Source: Streptomyces sp. NP160 (GTDB lineage: Bacteria; Actinomycetota; Actinomycetes; Actinomycetales; Quadrisphaeraceae). From it: a DNA stretch of 64,000 bases. The stretch covers positions 1 to 64,000 of the forward strand of contig NZ_VDMJ01000008.1 of the NCBI RefSeq assembly GCF_006335115.1, written 5' to 3'. The notes beneath the pieces are model-generated. The model saw nothing but the letters and a program-made list of their open reading frames with translations. It was not told the origin of the DNA and searched no databases. Shown piece after piece: positions 17,974 through 27,358 of the stretch. The stretch's first letter is position 1; each line of letters opens with the position of its first letter. The position numbers were made by a program, and so were the translations under genes.

Positions 17974-18804
17974 GTGGCTGACCGCGACGACGACGCGCTG
18001 GCCCTGCCGCCCGCGCTGGTCACCGGCGAGGCCGTGGAGCTGGAGGTCCGCACCGCGGGCCTTCTCTCGCGCGTGCTCGCGCTCGCGCTGGACGTCGTCG
18101 TCCAGCTGGGGCTGCTGGTCGCCGGCTTCGTCGTCCTCGCCGTGGCCACCGACGGCGCGGACGAGGCGACGCTGGCCGCCACCGGGCTGGCGCTGTCGGT
18201 GCTGGCGCTGGTGGTGCTGCCGGTGGCGTGGGAGACGCTGACGCGCGGCCGCTCCCCCGGCAAGGCCGCCGCGGGGCTCCGCGTGGTCCGCGACGACGGC
18301 GGGCCGGTCCGCGCCCGGCAGGCGCTGGTGCGCGCGCTGGCCGGGGTGGGCGAGCTGTGGATCACCGGCGGCTCGGTGGCGGCCATCGCCTCCCTGGTCT
18401 CCAGCCGCGGCAAGCGCGTGGGGGACCAGCTCGCGGGGACCGTGGTGGTGCGCGACCGCGTGCCCCGGCCGCGCCCGCGGCCGCTGCCGCAGGCGCCCGA
18501 GCTGGCGGACTGGGCGCGCAGCGCCGACGTCGGCATGCTCCCCGGCCGGCTCGCGGTGGCCGCGCGCACCGCGCTGTCCCGCGCGGACCGGCTGCACCCG
18601 GCCTCGCGGGAGCGGGTGCTGGGCGCGCTGGCGGCCGAGGTGTCGGCGCTCGTGGCTCCCCCACCGCCCCCGGGGACGCCGCCGGAGCGGCTGCTCGCCG
18701 CCGTCCTGACCGAGCGCCGCGACCGCGACACGGCCCGGGCGCAGCGCGAGCGGGCCCGGCGCGACGCCCTCCAGGAGCAGTCCCGCCGCCTCACCGGCCT
18801 CTGA
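17974..18804 (+). CDS. RDD-family membrane protein
   Basis: 276 aa from the GTG at 17974, chosen because GGAGGAGGGCGA sits immediately upstream; longer in-frame starts lack a binding site. The RDD domain occupies roughly 20-165: [19 protein letters not shown], then [20 protein letters not shown] and [19 protein letters not shown]. It has about three membrane helices. The cytosolic C-terminus (165-276) is Pro/Arg-rich and helical, ending in a charged [19 protein letters not shown] stretch. RDD proteins are often assigned to transport, mostly without direct proof. Divergent from the SpoIIM-type gene. Confidence 0.9.
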   Translation: MADRDDDALALPPALVTGEAVELEVRTAGLLSRVLALALDVVVQLGLLVAGFVVLAVATDGADEATLAATGLALSVLALVVLPVAWETLTRGRSPGKAAAGLRVVRDDGGPVRARQALVRALAGVGELWITGGSVAAIASLVSSRGKRVGDQLAGTVVVRDRVPRPRPRPLPQAPELADWARSADVGMLPGRLAVAARTALSRADRLHPASRERVLGALAAEVSALVAPPPPPGTPPERLLAAVLTERRDRDTARAQRERARRDALQEQSRRLTGL

Positions 18805-18858
18805 CGCCGTCCGCGGCGACGGCCGAGCGCCCGCTGCGCTTCGAAGGGGGACGACGGC

Positions 18859-18890
18859 GGGCCGCCCCCTCCTCGAGGAGGGAGCGGCCC
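18859..18890. terminator. Hairpin terminator between RDD gene and ahcY
   Basis: GGGCCGC (18859-18865) pairs with GCGGCCC (18884-18890), with an inner CCTCCTC/GAGGAGG stem between them. The only mismatch is CC against GA. It lies between convergent genes and probably terminates both. Confidence 0.65.
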
Positions 18891-18935
18891 GACGGGACGC
18901 CTCGCGCCGGCGCGGAGCCGGCCCGGGGAGGCGGC

Positions 18936-20381
<1,446 letters not shown>

Positions 20382-20502
20382 AGGGGTCTCCAGAGGGGTG
20401 GGCGAGCGACGGCCGCCGGGCCCCAGGGGGCGAGCGGATCCGTCGATGACCTGCCGGCGCGGCCCCTCTGGGCCTCGGTCAGCACCGACGCCGGACGACC
20501 CG

Positions 20503-20508
20503 AGTCTA
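20503..20508 (-). promoter_or_regulatory. -10 box of ahcY (TAGACT)
   Basis: TAGACT on the minus strand would place the transcription start near 20496, giving a GC-rich leader of about 115 bases before the ahcY GTG. The leader can fold into several stems, including one around GGCCCAGAGGGGCC, but it does not match a riboswitch family that I recognise. Confidence 0.45.
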
Positions 20509-20627
20509 CGCGCGAGGTCCCCGCCCCGCTGCCGTCACCACCCTCAAGGACCCCGGGTCCGCTGCCGATGCCAACGGCCTGGTCCATCGAGGGGCCACCG
20601 CGACGACGCACTCCACCTGGAGGTCCC

Positions 20628-22223
20628 GTGCCGACCACTCCTGCCACCCGCCGTCTGTCCGACGCGCCGCTCGGCGTCAAGCTCGGCGCCTCCGTCGCGG
20701 TCCTGGGCCTGGTGAGCACCGGACTGACCGTCCTCGCCGTCGACCGCATCAGCGCCCTCGAGGACGGCCAGCAGCGCCTGTACGCCGAGGCCGTCGTCCC
20801 GATGAGCCGCCTCAACGACCTGCAGCGCGCCTACCAGGGCGACCGCGCCCGCTACGCCTCCTACGGGCTGCTGGACGCCGAGGACCGCGCCGACGTCACC
20901 GCGGAGCTGGCCGAGCGCAAGGCCAAGCTCGACGCCGCGCTCGCCGACTACCAGGAGGTCGCGGACGACCCGGCGACCGCGGAGCAGCTGGGCGACGACC
21001 TCGCCGCCTACTACGCCGTCGCCACGGGGCAGCTGGTGCCCGCGGCCGACGCTGGTGACACCGCCGCGGTGGGCGCGGTGGTCACGGGCCCGCTGCAGGA
21101 CGCCGTCGACGTCGTCATGGACGACGTCCAGGCCGAGGCCGACGGCAACCGCGACCGCGCCGCCGCCGTCAACGCCGAGGGCGCGGCGACGGCCGCCCGG
21201 GCCGAGCTGGTGATGTGGCTGGCCCTGCTGCTCGGCGTGCTCGCGGCCGGAGCCGTCGCCGTCGTCGTGGTCCGGCGGGCCCTGCGCACGGTCCGGGAGG
21301 TGCGCGCCTCGGTGGAGGCGCTGGCCGGCGGTGACCTCACCGCGGCACCGGAGGTGACCAGCCGCGACGAGCTCGGCGCCACGGCAGAGGCCCTCGGCCG
21401 GGCGCTGGCGTCCCTGCGCTCGGTGATGGGCTCCGTGGTCCGCTCCGCTGACGCCGTGGCCGCGGCCTCCGAGGAGCTCTCGGCGACGACGACGCAGATC
21501 AGCGCCTCGGCCGACGAGACCAGCGCGCAGTCCGGCGTGGTCAGCGGGGCGGCCACCGAGGTGGCCGGCAGCGTGCAGACGGTCGCCGCGGGCGCCGAGG
21601 AGATGGGCGCCGCGATCCGCGAGATCGCCAGGTCGACGACCGAGGCGACCCAGGTGGCCACCAGCGCGGTGGCCGCGGCCGGCGCCGCCAACGACACGGT
21701 GCTCCGGCTGGGCGCCTCCAGCCGCGAGATCGGCGACGTCGTCAAGGTCATCACGAGCATCGCCGAGCAGACCAACCTGCTGGCGCTCAACGCCACCATC
21801 GAGGCCGCCCGCGCCGGGGAGGCCGGCAAGGGCTTCGCCGTGGTGGCCACCGAGGTCAAGGAGCTCGCGCAGGGCACGGCCCGCGCCACGGAGGACATCG
21901 TCCGCCGGGTCGCGGCGATCCAGCAGGACTCCACGGGCGCCGCGGAGGCCATCGCGGGGATCGCCGAGGTCATCGAGCGGATCTCCGGCTACCAGACCGC
22001 CATCGCCTCGGCGGTGGAGGAGCAGACCGCCACCACCCAGGAGATGTCCCGCGCGGTGGCGGAGGCCGCCGGCGGCACCGACCAGATCGCCGACAACATC
22101 AGCGGCGTGACGCGCGCCGCCTCGGCGACCAGCTCCGCGCTGGCGCAGACGGGGACCGCCGTCGAGGAGCTGGCGCGCATGGCGTCCTCGCTGCGCTCCG
22201 ACGTCTCGGTGTTCCGCTTCTGA
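20628..22223 (+). CDS. Methyl-accepting chemotaxis protein
   Basis: 531 aa. The GTG at 20628 is preceded by GGAGG four bases upstream. Topology is a first membrane helix at ~15-37, an all-helical periplasmic sensor (four-helix bundle, ~40-195), a second helix at ~200-222, a HAMP linker, and a cytoplasmic signalling coiled coil. The conserved hairpin tip is [20 protein letters not shown] near residue 380, where CheA and CheW bind. No C-terminal receptor-methylase docking pentapeptide is visible. No che or flagellar genes are in the window, so its array partners are encoded elsewhere. The ligand is unknown. Confidence 0.95.
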   Translation: MPTTPATRRLSDAPLGVKLGASVAVLGLVSTGLTVLAVDRISALEDGQQRLYAEAVVPMSRLNDLQRAYQGDRARYASYGLLDAEDRADVTAELAERKAKLDAALADYQEVADDPATAEQLGDDLAAYYAVATGQLVPAADAGDTAAVGAVVTGPLQDAVDVVMDDVQAEADGNRDRAAAVNAEGAATAARAELVMWLALLLGVLAAGAVAVVVVRRALRTVREVRASVEALAGGDLTAAPEVTSRDELGATAEALGRALASLRSVMGSVVRSADAVAAASEELSATTTQISASADETSAQSGVVSGAATEVAGSVQTVAAGAEEMGAAIREIARSTTEATQVATSAVAAAGAANDTVLRLGASSREIGDVVKVITSIAEQTNLLALNATIEAARAGEAGKGFAVVATEVKELAQGTARATEDIVRRVAAIQQDSTGAAEAIAGIAEVIERISGYQTAIASAVEEQTATTQEMSRAVAEAAGGTDQIADNISGVTRAASATSSALAQTGTAVEELARMASSLRSDVSVFRF

Positions 22224-22237
22224 CCCCCGTCCCCGCC

Positions 22238-22266
22238 CCCGCACGGCCGAGGACCGGTCGTGCGGG
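22238..22266. terminator. Hairpin between convergent chemoreceptor and SIS genes
   Basis: CCCGCACG (22238-22245) pairs with CGTGCGGG (22259-22266) around a 13-base loop, in the 51-base gap between two converging genes. Probably a two-way terminator. Confidence 0.6.
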
Positions 22267-22274
22267 AGCCGGGG

Positions 22275-23402
22275 TCAGCGCAGGGCGTCGCGCAGGTCGG
22301 CCACGTGCGGGCTGGAGCCCGGGTCCGTCCCGGAGCCCAGCGCGAGGTAGGTGGCCGCGAAGTCCGTGCGGGCGATGAGCAGCCCGAGCCGCTGCAGCGG
22401 CGTCTCGCCCTCCACCGACACCTGCGAGACGCGCACGCCGGCGCGCTCGGCGATGGCGACGACGGCGGAGCTGGCGGGCGCCTCCAGCTCGCGCAGCAGC
22501 ATGAGCCGCAGCTTGGGACCGCCGGGGCCGTCGAGGAACGGGTCCGCGAAGACGTCGTCGGGCGTGGTGGCGAACGGGCCGCCGAAGGTCGCGACCACGT
22601 CGCCGGCGTCGTCCGGGAGCGTGCCCGCCAGGGCCGGCACCCGCGCCGAGCGGGCCAGCACGGTGGCGGCGCGGCGCGCGGCCACCGCGGAGACCGGCCC
22701 GTCGCCCAGCACCACGGGCACCGACCCGTCCAGCTCCACGGCCAGGGTCTTGGCGGGGTTGACGAACGTGTCCGAGGACGGCCGGTCCTCGCGGGCCTCC
22801 TCGTCGAGGGCGTCGGCGAGCGCCGCCAGCTCCGACGGCCCGGCGCTCAGCAGCCCCAGCCGGTCGAAGGCCAGCAGCACCGGCGTCAGGAGCGACCACA
22901 GCGCGGTGCGGGTGGTGGGGACGGCCACCGCGTCGCGCCCCGGCGAGGGGGTCTCGACGTGCAGGCCGCGGACCTGCTGGCTGACGCGCGCCAGGGCCGA
23001 GCCCTCGCGCGAGACGGTCAGCACGCGCGCGCCCCGTCGTCCTGCCTCGGCGACCACGGGGATCGCCGGGCTCTGGGACCCGGACAGCGACACGGACACC
23101 ACCATGTCCAGCGGTCCGACCCAGCCGGGCAGCACGTCGCCGGTGCGGGAGATCACCGGCACCGGGGAGGCGGCGCCGGCGAGCGCGGTGACGGCGTCGG
23201 CCACCACCTCCGAGCCGCCCCGGGCGGCCACGAGGACGGCGCGCGGGCGGTCGGACGGGTCGAGCCTGGCGATGCCCGACTCCAGGGCGTGGTCGGTGGC
23301 GCGGCGCACCTGCGCGCCGGCTCCCGCCAGCGCGCGCAGCACGCCGAGGGGGTCGCCGGCCTCGAGGCCGGCGGGGTCGTCGAGGAGGGCTTCGTCGATC
23401 AT
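22275..23402 (-). CDS. SIS-domain sugar-phosphate isomerase-like protein
   Basis: 375 aa, the position held by Rv3256c-type genes downstream of manB. It resembles the bifunctional phosphoglucose/phosphomannose isomerase fold: a first SIS-like half (AVLVAARGGSEVVADAVTAL, VVSVSLSGSQSPAIPVVAEA, GARVLTVSREGSALA) and a second half with LDEEAREDRPSSDTFVNPAKTLA. Isomerase activity is not certain because several actinobacterial members are diverged at catalytic positions. It likely supplies or senses mannose-6-phosphate for the phosphomannomutase encoded upstream in the same operon. It starts 18 bases after the membrane-protein gene. Confidence 0.82.
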   Translation of the reverse strand: MIDEALLDDPAGLEAGDPLGVLRALAGAGAQVRRATDHALESGIARLDPSDRPRAVLVAARGGSEVVADAVTALAGAASPVPVISRTGDVLPGWVGPLDMVVSVSLSGSQSPAIPVVAEAGRRGARVLTVSREGSALARVSQQVRGLHVETPSPGRDAVAVPTTRTALWSLLTPVLLAFDRLGLLSAGPSELAALADALDEEAREDRPSSDTFVNPAKTLAVELDGSVPVVLGDGPVSAVAARRAATVLARSARVPALAGTLPDDAGDVVATFGGPFATTPDDVFADPFLDGPGGPKLRLMLLRELEAPASSAVVAIAERAGVRVSQVSVEGETPLQRLGLLIARTDFAATYLALGSGTDPGSSPHVADLRDALR

Positions 23403-23420
23403 CGCGGCATCACGACCCCA

Positions 23421-24032
23421 TCATCGGGGACGGGCCCGTCCGCCGTCGGCCGGCCGGAGTCCCGGAGCCTCGAGGTGGCGGCGCGCCGCCTGCTCCTGCG
23501 CGGCCCGCAGCGCCTCGGCGGCCAGCTCGCGGCTCCAGTACTGGACGCGCGGGTCGAAGAGCTTGGGCAGCGCCAGCGCCAGGAAGGTCGCCGGGCCGCC
23601 GAGGACGCCGAGCAGGAGGATCAGGAGCGCGAGGCCGATCTGCCCGCGGTCGGCCGCCAGGTCGCACGCCAGGAGCCCGCCGCAGAGCACCACGGCGCCC
23701 AGGACGAGCCCCGCCCTGGCGTGACCGAGCTCGTAGTCGTCGGGGGCCGGCGGGAGGCGGTCGGGGCCGTGCGCCCGGCCGGCCCTCCCGGCCGTCACCG
23801 CCGCCCAGCTGGCGAGCTCGGCGGGCACGGCGGGGCCCAGGCCCGCCGGCGCACCGGCGCTGGCGGCCCCGTCGGCCGCGGCGCGTCCGCGGCGGCGCGC
23901 CTCGGCGCGCAGCGACTCCCCCCGGCGCGCCTCGGCGCGGCGCCGGTCCTGGCGCGCCCGCGCGCGGCGCTGGAGCCAGCTGCTTCCCCGCTCGTGCGTC
24001 GAGGGCGGGCCCGGCTGCGGTGAGGCGTCCAT
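23421..24032 (-). CDS. Small membrane protein of unknown function in the manB operon
   Basis: 203 aa, ATG start at 24032. The N-terminal half is soluble and rich in Arg, Ala and Gln (QRRARARQDRRRAEARRGE, likely helical). Two adjacent hydrophobic helices follow (~108-125 and ~132-155), then a C-terminal helix RVQYWSRELAAEALRAAQEQAARR. I do not recognise a named family. Codon use and strand match the operon manB, Trm112-like gene, this gene, SIS gene. The gap of ~60 bases to the preceding gene contains no clear ribosome-binding site. Confidence 0.65.
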   Translation of the reverse strand: MDASPQPGPPSTHERGSSWLQRRARARQDRRRAEARRGESLRAEARRRGRAAADGAASAGAPAGLGPAVPAELASWAAVTAGRAGRAHGPDRLPPAPDDYELGHARAGLVLGAVVLCGGLLACDLAADRGQIGLALLILLLGVLGGPATFLALALPKLFDPRVQYWSRELAAEALRAAQEQAARRHLEAPGLRPADGGRARPR

Positions 24033-24091
24033 GACGGCACCCTCACCGCGAGGGCTTGCCAGGACGTTGCAGGTCGCCTGCGAGGACCGCG

Positions 24092-24313
24092 TCAGCGCAG
24101 CGGGACGGCGTCGCCGGCGAGCAGCACCGGCACCCCGTCGACCACCGGGTACGCCACCGGCCGGGCCGGGTCCGCCTGCGGCTGCGGGGCCAGGCCCGCG
24201 CGGCCGTCGGGCAGGACGACGTCGACCAGCTCAGCCCCGGTGACCGGGTCGCGCAGGAGGGAGCGGACCCACTCCTCGCGCCACGGCTCGCCGGCGGCGC
24301 CCGCAGCGCTCAC
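24092..24313 (-). CDS. Trm112-family small protein
   Basis: 73 aa. The GTG at 24313 overlaps the manB stop (GTGA). The pattern is RSLLRDPVTGAELVDVVLPDGRAG, ending in YPVVDGVPVLLAGDAVPLR, the typical compact Trm112/YcaR fold. The usual first cysteines (CPxC) are absent: the site reads RDPVTG, so zinc is probably not bound there. In eukaryotes Trm112 activates methyltransferases. In bacteria these small proteins are of uncertain role and are commonly found next to manB. Confidence 0.8.
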   Translation of the reverse strand: MSAAGAAGEPWREEWVRSLLRDPVTGAELVDVVLPDGRAGLAPQPQADPARPVAYPVVDGVPVLLAGDAVPLR

Positions 24314-25746
24314 GAGGCGCCCCCGCCTCGGACCTGGGCCAGCACCTCGTCGCGCACGCGCTCCATCGTGCCAGCGTCCTCGCCCTCGGCGTTGAGGCGC
24401 AGCAGCGGCTCGGTGTTGGACGGGCGGAGGTTGAACCACCACGTCGGGCTCTCGCCCTCGGGCGAGGAGATGGTGAGGCCGTCCATGGTGTCGACGACGC
24501 CGCCGCGGGCCACCCAGCGCTCGCGCACGGCCGCGGTCGTCCCCGCGACGTCGGTGACCGTGGAGTTGATCTCACCGCTGGCGGTGTACGGGTCGTAGTC
24601 CGCGACGAGCGCCGACAGCGCGCCGTCCTGCTCGCCGAGGGCGGCGAGCACGTGCATCGCGGCGAGCATGCCTGTGTCCGCGCCCCAGAAGTCCTTGAAG
24701 TAGAAGTGCGCGGAGTGCTCCCCGCCGAACACGGCCCCCGTGCGGGCCATCTCGGCCTTGATGAAGGAGTGGCCCACGCGCGTGCGCACCGGCACACCGC
24801 CGGCGGCGGCGATCTGCTCCGGCACGGCGCGCGAGCAGATGAGGTTGTGCAGCACCGTGGCGCCCGGGGTCTTGGCCAGCTCGCGCAGCGCCACCATCGC
24901 GGTCACCGCGGACGGGCTCACCGGCTCACCGCGCTCGTCCACCACGAACACGCGGTCGGCGTCGCCGTCGAAGGCCAGGCCGATGTCCGCGCCGTGCTCC
25001 ACGACCGCCCTCTGCAGGTCGACGAGGTTGGCGGGCTCCAGCGGGTTGGCCTCGTGGTTGGGGAAGGTGCCGTCCAGCTCGAAGTACATCGGGACCACGT
25101 CGAGGGGCAGCGCCGGCAGGCCCGCCTCCGCGCCGAGGACGGCCGGGGCGGTCAGGCCCGCCATGCCGTTGCCGGCGTCGACGACCACCTTCAGCCGGCG
25201 CGAGCCGGACAGGTCCACCAGGGAGCGCAGGTGCGCGGCGTACTCGGCGAGCATCCCGCGGTCGCTGCGGGTGCCGGTCGCGGCGGCGGTCGGCAGCTCC
25301 CCGGAGTCGAGGTACTGCTGCGCGAGCGTGCGCACGTCGTCCAGGCCGGTGCCGGTGCCGACGGGCTTGGCGCCGGCGAAGCACATCTTGATGCCGTTGT
25401 AGGCGGCCGGGTTGTGGCTGGCCGTGAACATGGCCCCCGGGGCGTCGAGGTGGCCGGAGGCGAAGTAGAGGCCGTCGGTGGAGCACAGGCCGATGACGAG
25501 CACGTCGCCACCGCGGTCGGTGACGCCGCGGGCGAACGCGTCGACCAGCACCGGGCTGGTCGGGCGCATGTCGTGCCCGATGACGAGGGTCCCCCCGGGC
25601 CTGCCGGTGCGGCCGGCGACGCCGAGGACGTCGGCGGCGGCAGCTCCGAGGGCGTGGGCCACCGTCTCGTCGAGCTGCTCCGGGGCGAGGCCCCGGACGT
25701 CGTACGCCTTGACGATGGTGGCCAGGTCGATCCGCTGGGTCGGCAC
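24310..25746 (-). CDS. manB: Phosphomannomutase/phosphoglucomutase
   Basis: 478 aa, GTG start at 25746. It interconverts mannose-6-phosphate and mannose-1-phosphate, feeding GDP-mannose synthesis and thus the GDP-mannose dehydratases encoded at 39.6-41.6 kb. Alpha-D-phosphohexomutase hallmarks are the N-terminal VKAYDVRGL, the catalytic phosphoserine loop FTASHNPAAYNGIK, the metal-binding loop AFDGDADRVFVVD, the sugar-binding GGEHSAHFYFKDFWGADTGM, and the phosphate-binding RPSNTEPLLRLNAE. First gene of a four-gene operon with downstream GTGA coupling. The start is probably leaderless (see the TACGCT box). Confidence 0.96.
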   Translation of the reverse strand: MPTQRIDLATIVKAYDVRGLAPEQLDETVAHALGAAAADVLGVAGRTGRPGGTLVIGHDMRPTSPVLVDAFARGVTDRGGDVLVIGLCSTDGLYFASGHLDAPGAMFTASHNPAAYNGIKMCFAGAKPVGTGTGLDDVRTLAQQYLDSGELPTAAATGTRSDRGMLAEYAAHLRSLVDLSGSRRLKVVVDAGNGMAGLTAPAVLGAEAGLPALPLDVVPMYFELDGTFPNHEANPLEPANLVDLQRAVVEHGADIGLAFDGDADRVFVVDERGEPVSPSAVTAMVALRELAKTPGATVLHNLICSRAVPEQIAAAGGVPVRTRVGHSFIKAEMARTGAVFGGEHSAHFYFKDFWGADTGMLAAMHVLAALGEQDGALSALVADYDPYTASGEINSTVTDVAGTTAAVRERWVARGGVVDTMDGLTISSPEGESPTWWFNLRPSNTEPLLRLNAEGEDAGTMERVRDEVLAQVRGGGAS

Positions 25747-25754
25747 GAGCCGGA

Positions 25755-25760
25755 AGCGTA
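25755..25760 (-). promoter_or_regulatory. -10 box TACGCT, eight bases before manB
   Basis: TACGCT reads toward manB with an eight-base spacer to the GTG at 25746. That puts the transcription start at or next to the start codon, so the mRNA is probably leaderless. Confidence 0.5.
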
Positions 25761-25925
25761 GCCACGCGGGGGCCGGTCCCGGGCGCTCGGCAGCGCCCAG
25801 AGGCCCGGAGGAACCCCTCAGGGAGCAGTGCGCTGCGCCGATGGGATGACTGCCGCAGCGCGCGCACCGGCGCTGCCGCCCCGCTCACCAGCGGCGCACC
25901 TGGCACTTCCCCGCCGAGGAGGACC

Positions 25926-26255
25926 GTGGTCACGTCCACCACCACCCTGCCGTCCACGCCGATCAGCACCGCACCCGGCGCTGCTCCCCGCGGGACGGCG
26001 AGCCCCACCGGTGGTCCGCGCCGCCGTCGGCGCCAGGGCGCCGCGACCCCGCCGCTGGGCTCGCTGCTGCAGGCGACGTCCGCGCGGCCCGCCTGCCCCG
26101 CGTGCGGCGGCGACCAGCTGACCGTCCTGTCGATGGTCCTGACCGACGGCACCGCCGTGCGCTTCAGCTCATGCCGGGGCTGCGAGCACCGCCAGTGGGA
26201 CGCCCAGGACACCACCCTGAGCATCACCGAGGTGCTGGAGCGCAGCCGGGGCTGA
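25926..26255 (+). CDS. Small zinc-ribbon protein
   Basis: 109 aa. The GTG at 25926 has a GAGGAGGACC ribosome-binding site directly upstream. The first ~50 residues are Thr/Pro/Arg-rich and probably disordered. The C-terminal part carries two CxxC pairs (CPACGG and CRGCEH, ~30 residues apart), consistent with one zinc site in a rubredoxin-like ribbon, and then DTTLSITEVLERSRG. It has no named family that I recognise. It is divergent from manB and is followed by a strong palindromic terminator. Role unknown; small zinc ribbons of this kind often regulate or bind nucleic acid or protein. Confidence 0.72.
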   Translation: MVTSTTTLPSTPISTAPGAAPRGTASPTGGPRRRRRQGAATPPLGSLLQATSARPACPACGGDQLTVLSMVLTDGTAVRFSSCRGCEHRQWDAQDTTLSITEVLERSRG

Positions 26256-26279
26256 GCCCCGCCCGAGACGCCCGCCAGC

Positions 26280-26317
26280 ACGGAGCCCCGCCGAGCAGCT
26301 GCTCGGCGGGGCTCCGT
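26280..26317. terminator. Perfect 38-bp palindromic terminator
   Basis: Two perfect 19-base arms with no loop (left arm ACGGAGCCCCGCCGAGCAG). It lies between the convergent zinc-ribbon and DUF3499 genes and is the clearest bidirectional terminator in the first half of the window. Confidence 0.85.
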
Positions 26318-26330
26318 CGCGTGCGGGGGG

Positions 26331-26699
26331 TCAGTCGCGCAGCACCCTCAGGTGCCCGCGCCGGCCGGGGCCGCTGCCCGCGGCGGGACCGACGGAGACG
26401 GGCTCGCGCACCGGCACCGGCTCGGGAGCCGGACGCGCCGCCTCACGGACGGCGTCGGCCAGGGCCAGCAGGTCGTCGTGGCTCTGCCGGTGCTCATAGG
26501 CCTCCGGCTGCAGCCGGACCACCTCCCAGCCGCGCGGTGCGGTGAGCCGCTCCGCGTGCGCCGAGCACAGGTCGTAGCAGTGGGGCTCGGCCGCCAGCGC
26601 CAGCGGGCCGAGCACGGCCGTGGAGTCCGCGTACACGTACGTCAGCGTGGCGATCGCGGGAGCCCCGCACCCTGTCCTGCTGCACCGTCGCGACGCCAT
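26331..26699 (-). CDS. DUF3499 family protein
   Basis: 122 aa, ATG start at 26699 with TACCGT six bases upstream (leaderless). Conserved cysteine pattern: C6, C11, C41 and C45 with H48 (SRRCSRTGCGAPAIATLTYVYADSTAVLGPL, CYDLCSAHAERL), suggesting a zinc site. The N-terminal two-thirds match the DUF3499 family (Rv3258c-type). The C-terminal ~35 residues are Pro/Arg/Val-rich and variable. The gene is found between manB and whiB2 in many actinobacteria, as here. No function is established. Confidence 0.87.
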   Translation of the reverse strand: MASRRCSRTGCGAPAIATLTYVYADSTAVLGPLALAAEPHCYDLCSAHAERLTAPRGWEVVRLQPEAYEHRQSHDDLLALADAVREAARPAPEPVPVREPVSVGPAAGSGPGRRGHLRVLRD

Positions 26700-26705
26700 G
26701 ACCTG

Positions 26706-26711
26706 ACGGTA
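26706..26711 (-). promoter_or_regulatory. -10 box TACCGT of the DUF3499 gene
   Basis: TACCGT on the minus strand is separated by six bases from the ATG at 26699, predicting a leaderless transcript. The region out to 26760 is slightly AT-richer than its surroundings and is shared with the divergent zincin-fold gene. Confidence 0.5.
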
Positions 26712-26847
26712 CTCCTGCGCACTCCGCGTGACGGGTATTCGCCACGACTCGCCGTGTTCGCGTCGTCACGATCCCGGGCGCGTCGGCTCCCCCCGCGGTG
26801 GCGCTCCGGCACCGCGCGGCCGTCCCAGCACGCCTCCGGGCGCCGTC

Positions 26848-26853
26848 TAGGGT
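26848..26853 (+). promoter_or_regulatory. -10 box TAGGGT of the zincin-fold gene
   Basis: TAGGGT lies six bases before the GTG at 26860, fitting the -10-to-start spacing of a leaderless transcript. Confidence 0.5.
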
Positions 26854-26859
26854 CGGGTG

Positions 26860-27297
26860 GTGCCCAGCACCCGCGGAGTCCGACGCCGCCGCCGCGACCG
26901 CCACGGCCGCGGGCTGCGCGGGCCGCTCATGCCGCCGGAGCTGCCCGGCACCCGCACGCGGGCGGAGCGCTTCGACGACGTGGTGCTGGACGCCGTCGAG
27001 CGCCTCGAGCACCGGTGGGCGGAGCAGATGGCCGCCATCGAGTTCGCCGTCGAGGACGTGCCGCCCGGTGACTCGGCGGCGTGGGAGCGGCCGGAGGTCG
27101 CCCTGGGGCGGTTCTTCCCCGCCACCCGCACGCAGCGCGCGCGCATCGTGCTGTACCGCCGGCCGCTCGAGACGCGGGGCACCGACGAGGCCGACCTCGC
27201 CTCGCTCGTGCACGAGGTGGTGGTCGAGCAGGTGGCCGCGGCCACGGGCATGACCCCGGAGCAGGTCGACCCCCGCTACCGCACCGACGACGACTGA
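26860..27297 (+). CDS. Zincin-fold (metallopeptidase-like, DUF1025/Zincin_1) protein with degenerate active site
   Basis: 145 aa from the GTG at 26860; an in-frame GTG one codon earlier is possible. It opens with the family's basic lead RRDRHGRGLRGPL, followed by TRAERFDDVVLDAVERLEHRW, which is strongly conserved in actinobacterial members. The position of the HExxH zinc motif reads H118-E-V-V-V, so the second zinc-binding His is missing, and Gln/Ala follow. Peptidase activity is therefore doubtful. It occupies the Rv3259-type position between the DUF3499 and whiB2 regions. Confidence 0.83.
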   Translation: MPSTRGVRRRRRDRHGRGLRGPLMPPELPGTRTRAERFDDVVLDAVERLEHRWAEQMAAIEFAVEDVPPGDSAAWERPEVALGRFFPATRTQRARIVLYRRPLETRGTDEADLASLVHEVVVEQVAAATGMTPEQVDPRYRTDDD

Positions 27298-27314
27298 GCC
27301 GCCGGCCCGGCGGC
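27298..27314. terminator. Short GC hairpin between convergent genes
   Basis: GCCGCCGG (27298-27305) and CCGGCGGC (27307-27314) form a tight stem directly after the zincin-fold stop, facing the DUF5719 stop at 27359. Weak support beyond position and symmetry. Confidence 0.4.
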
Positions 27315-27358
27315 GGGCACAGCCCGCGCCCAGCAGCCGCGGTGGTGGCCGCGCCGGC

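Noticed and set aside
20382-20510. S-adenosylhomocysteine riboswitch upstream of ahcY
   Set aside because: The conserved GAGGAGCGCTGC-type block and matching closing segment are not present in the leader as I read it, so it is only noted as a structured leader.
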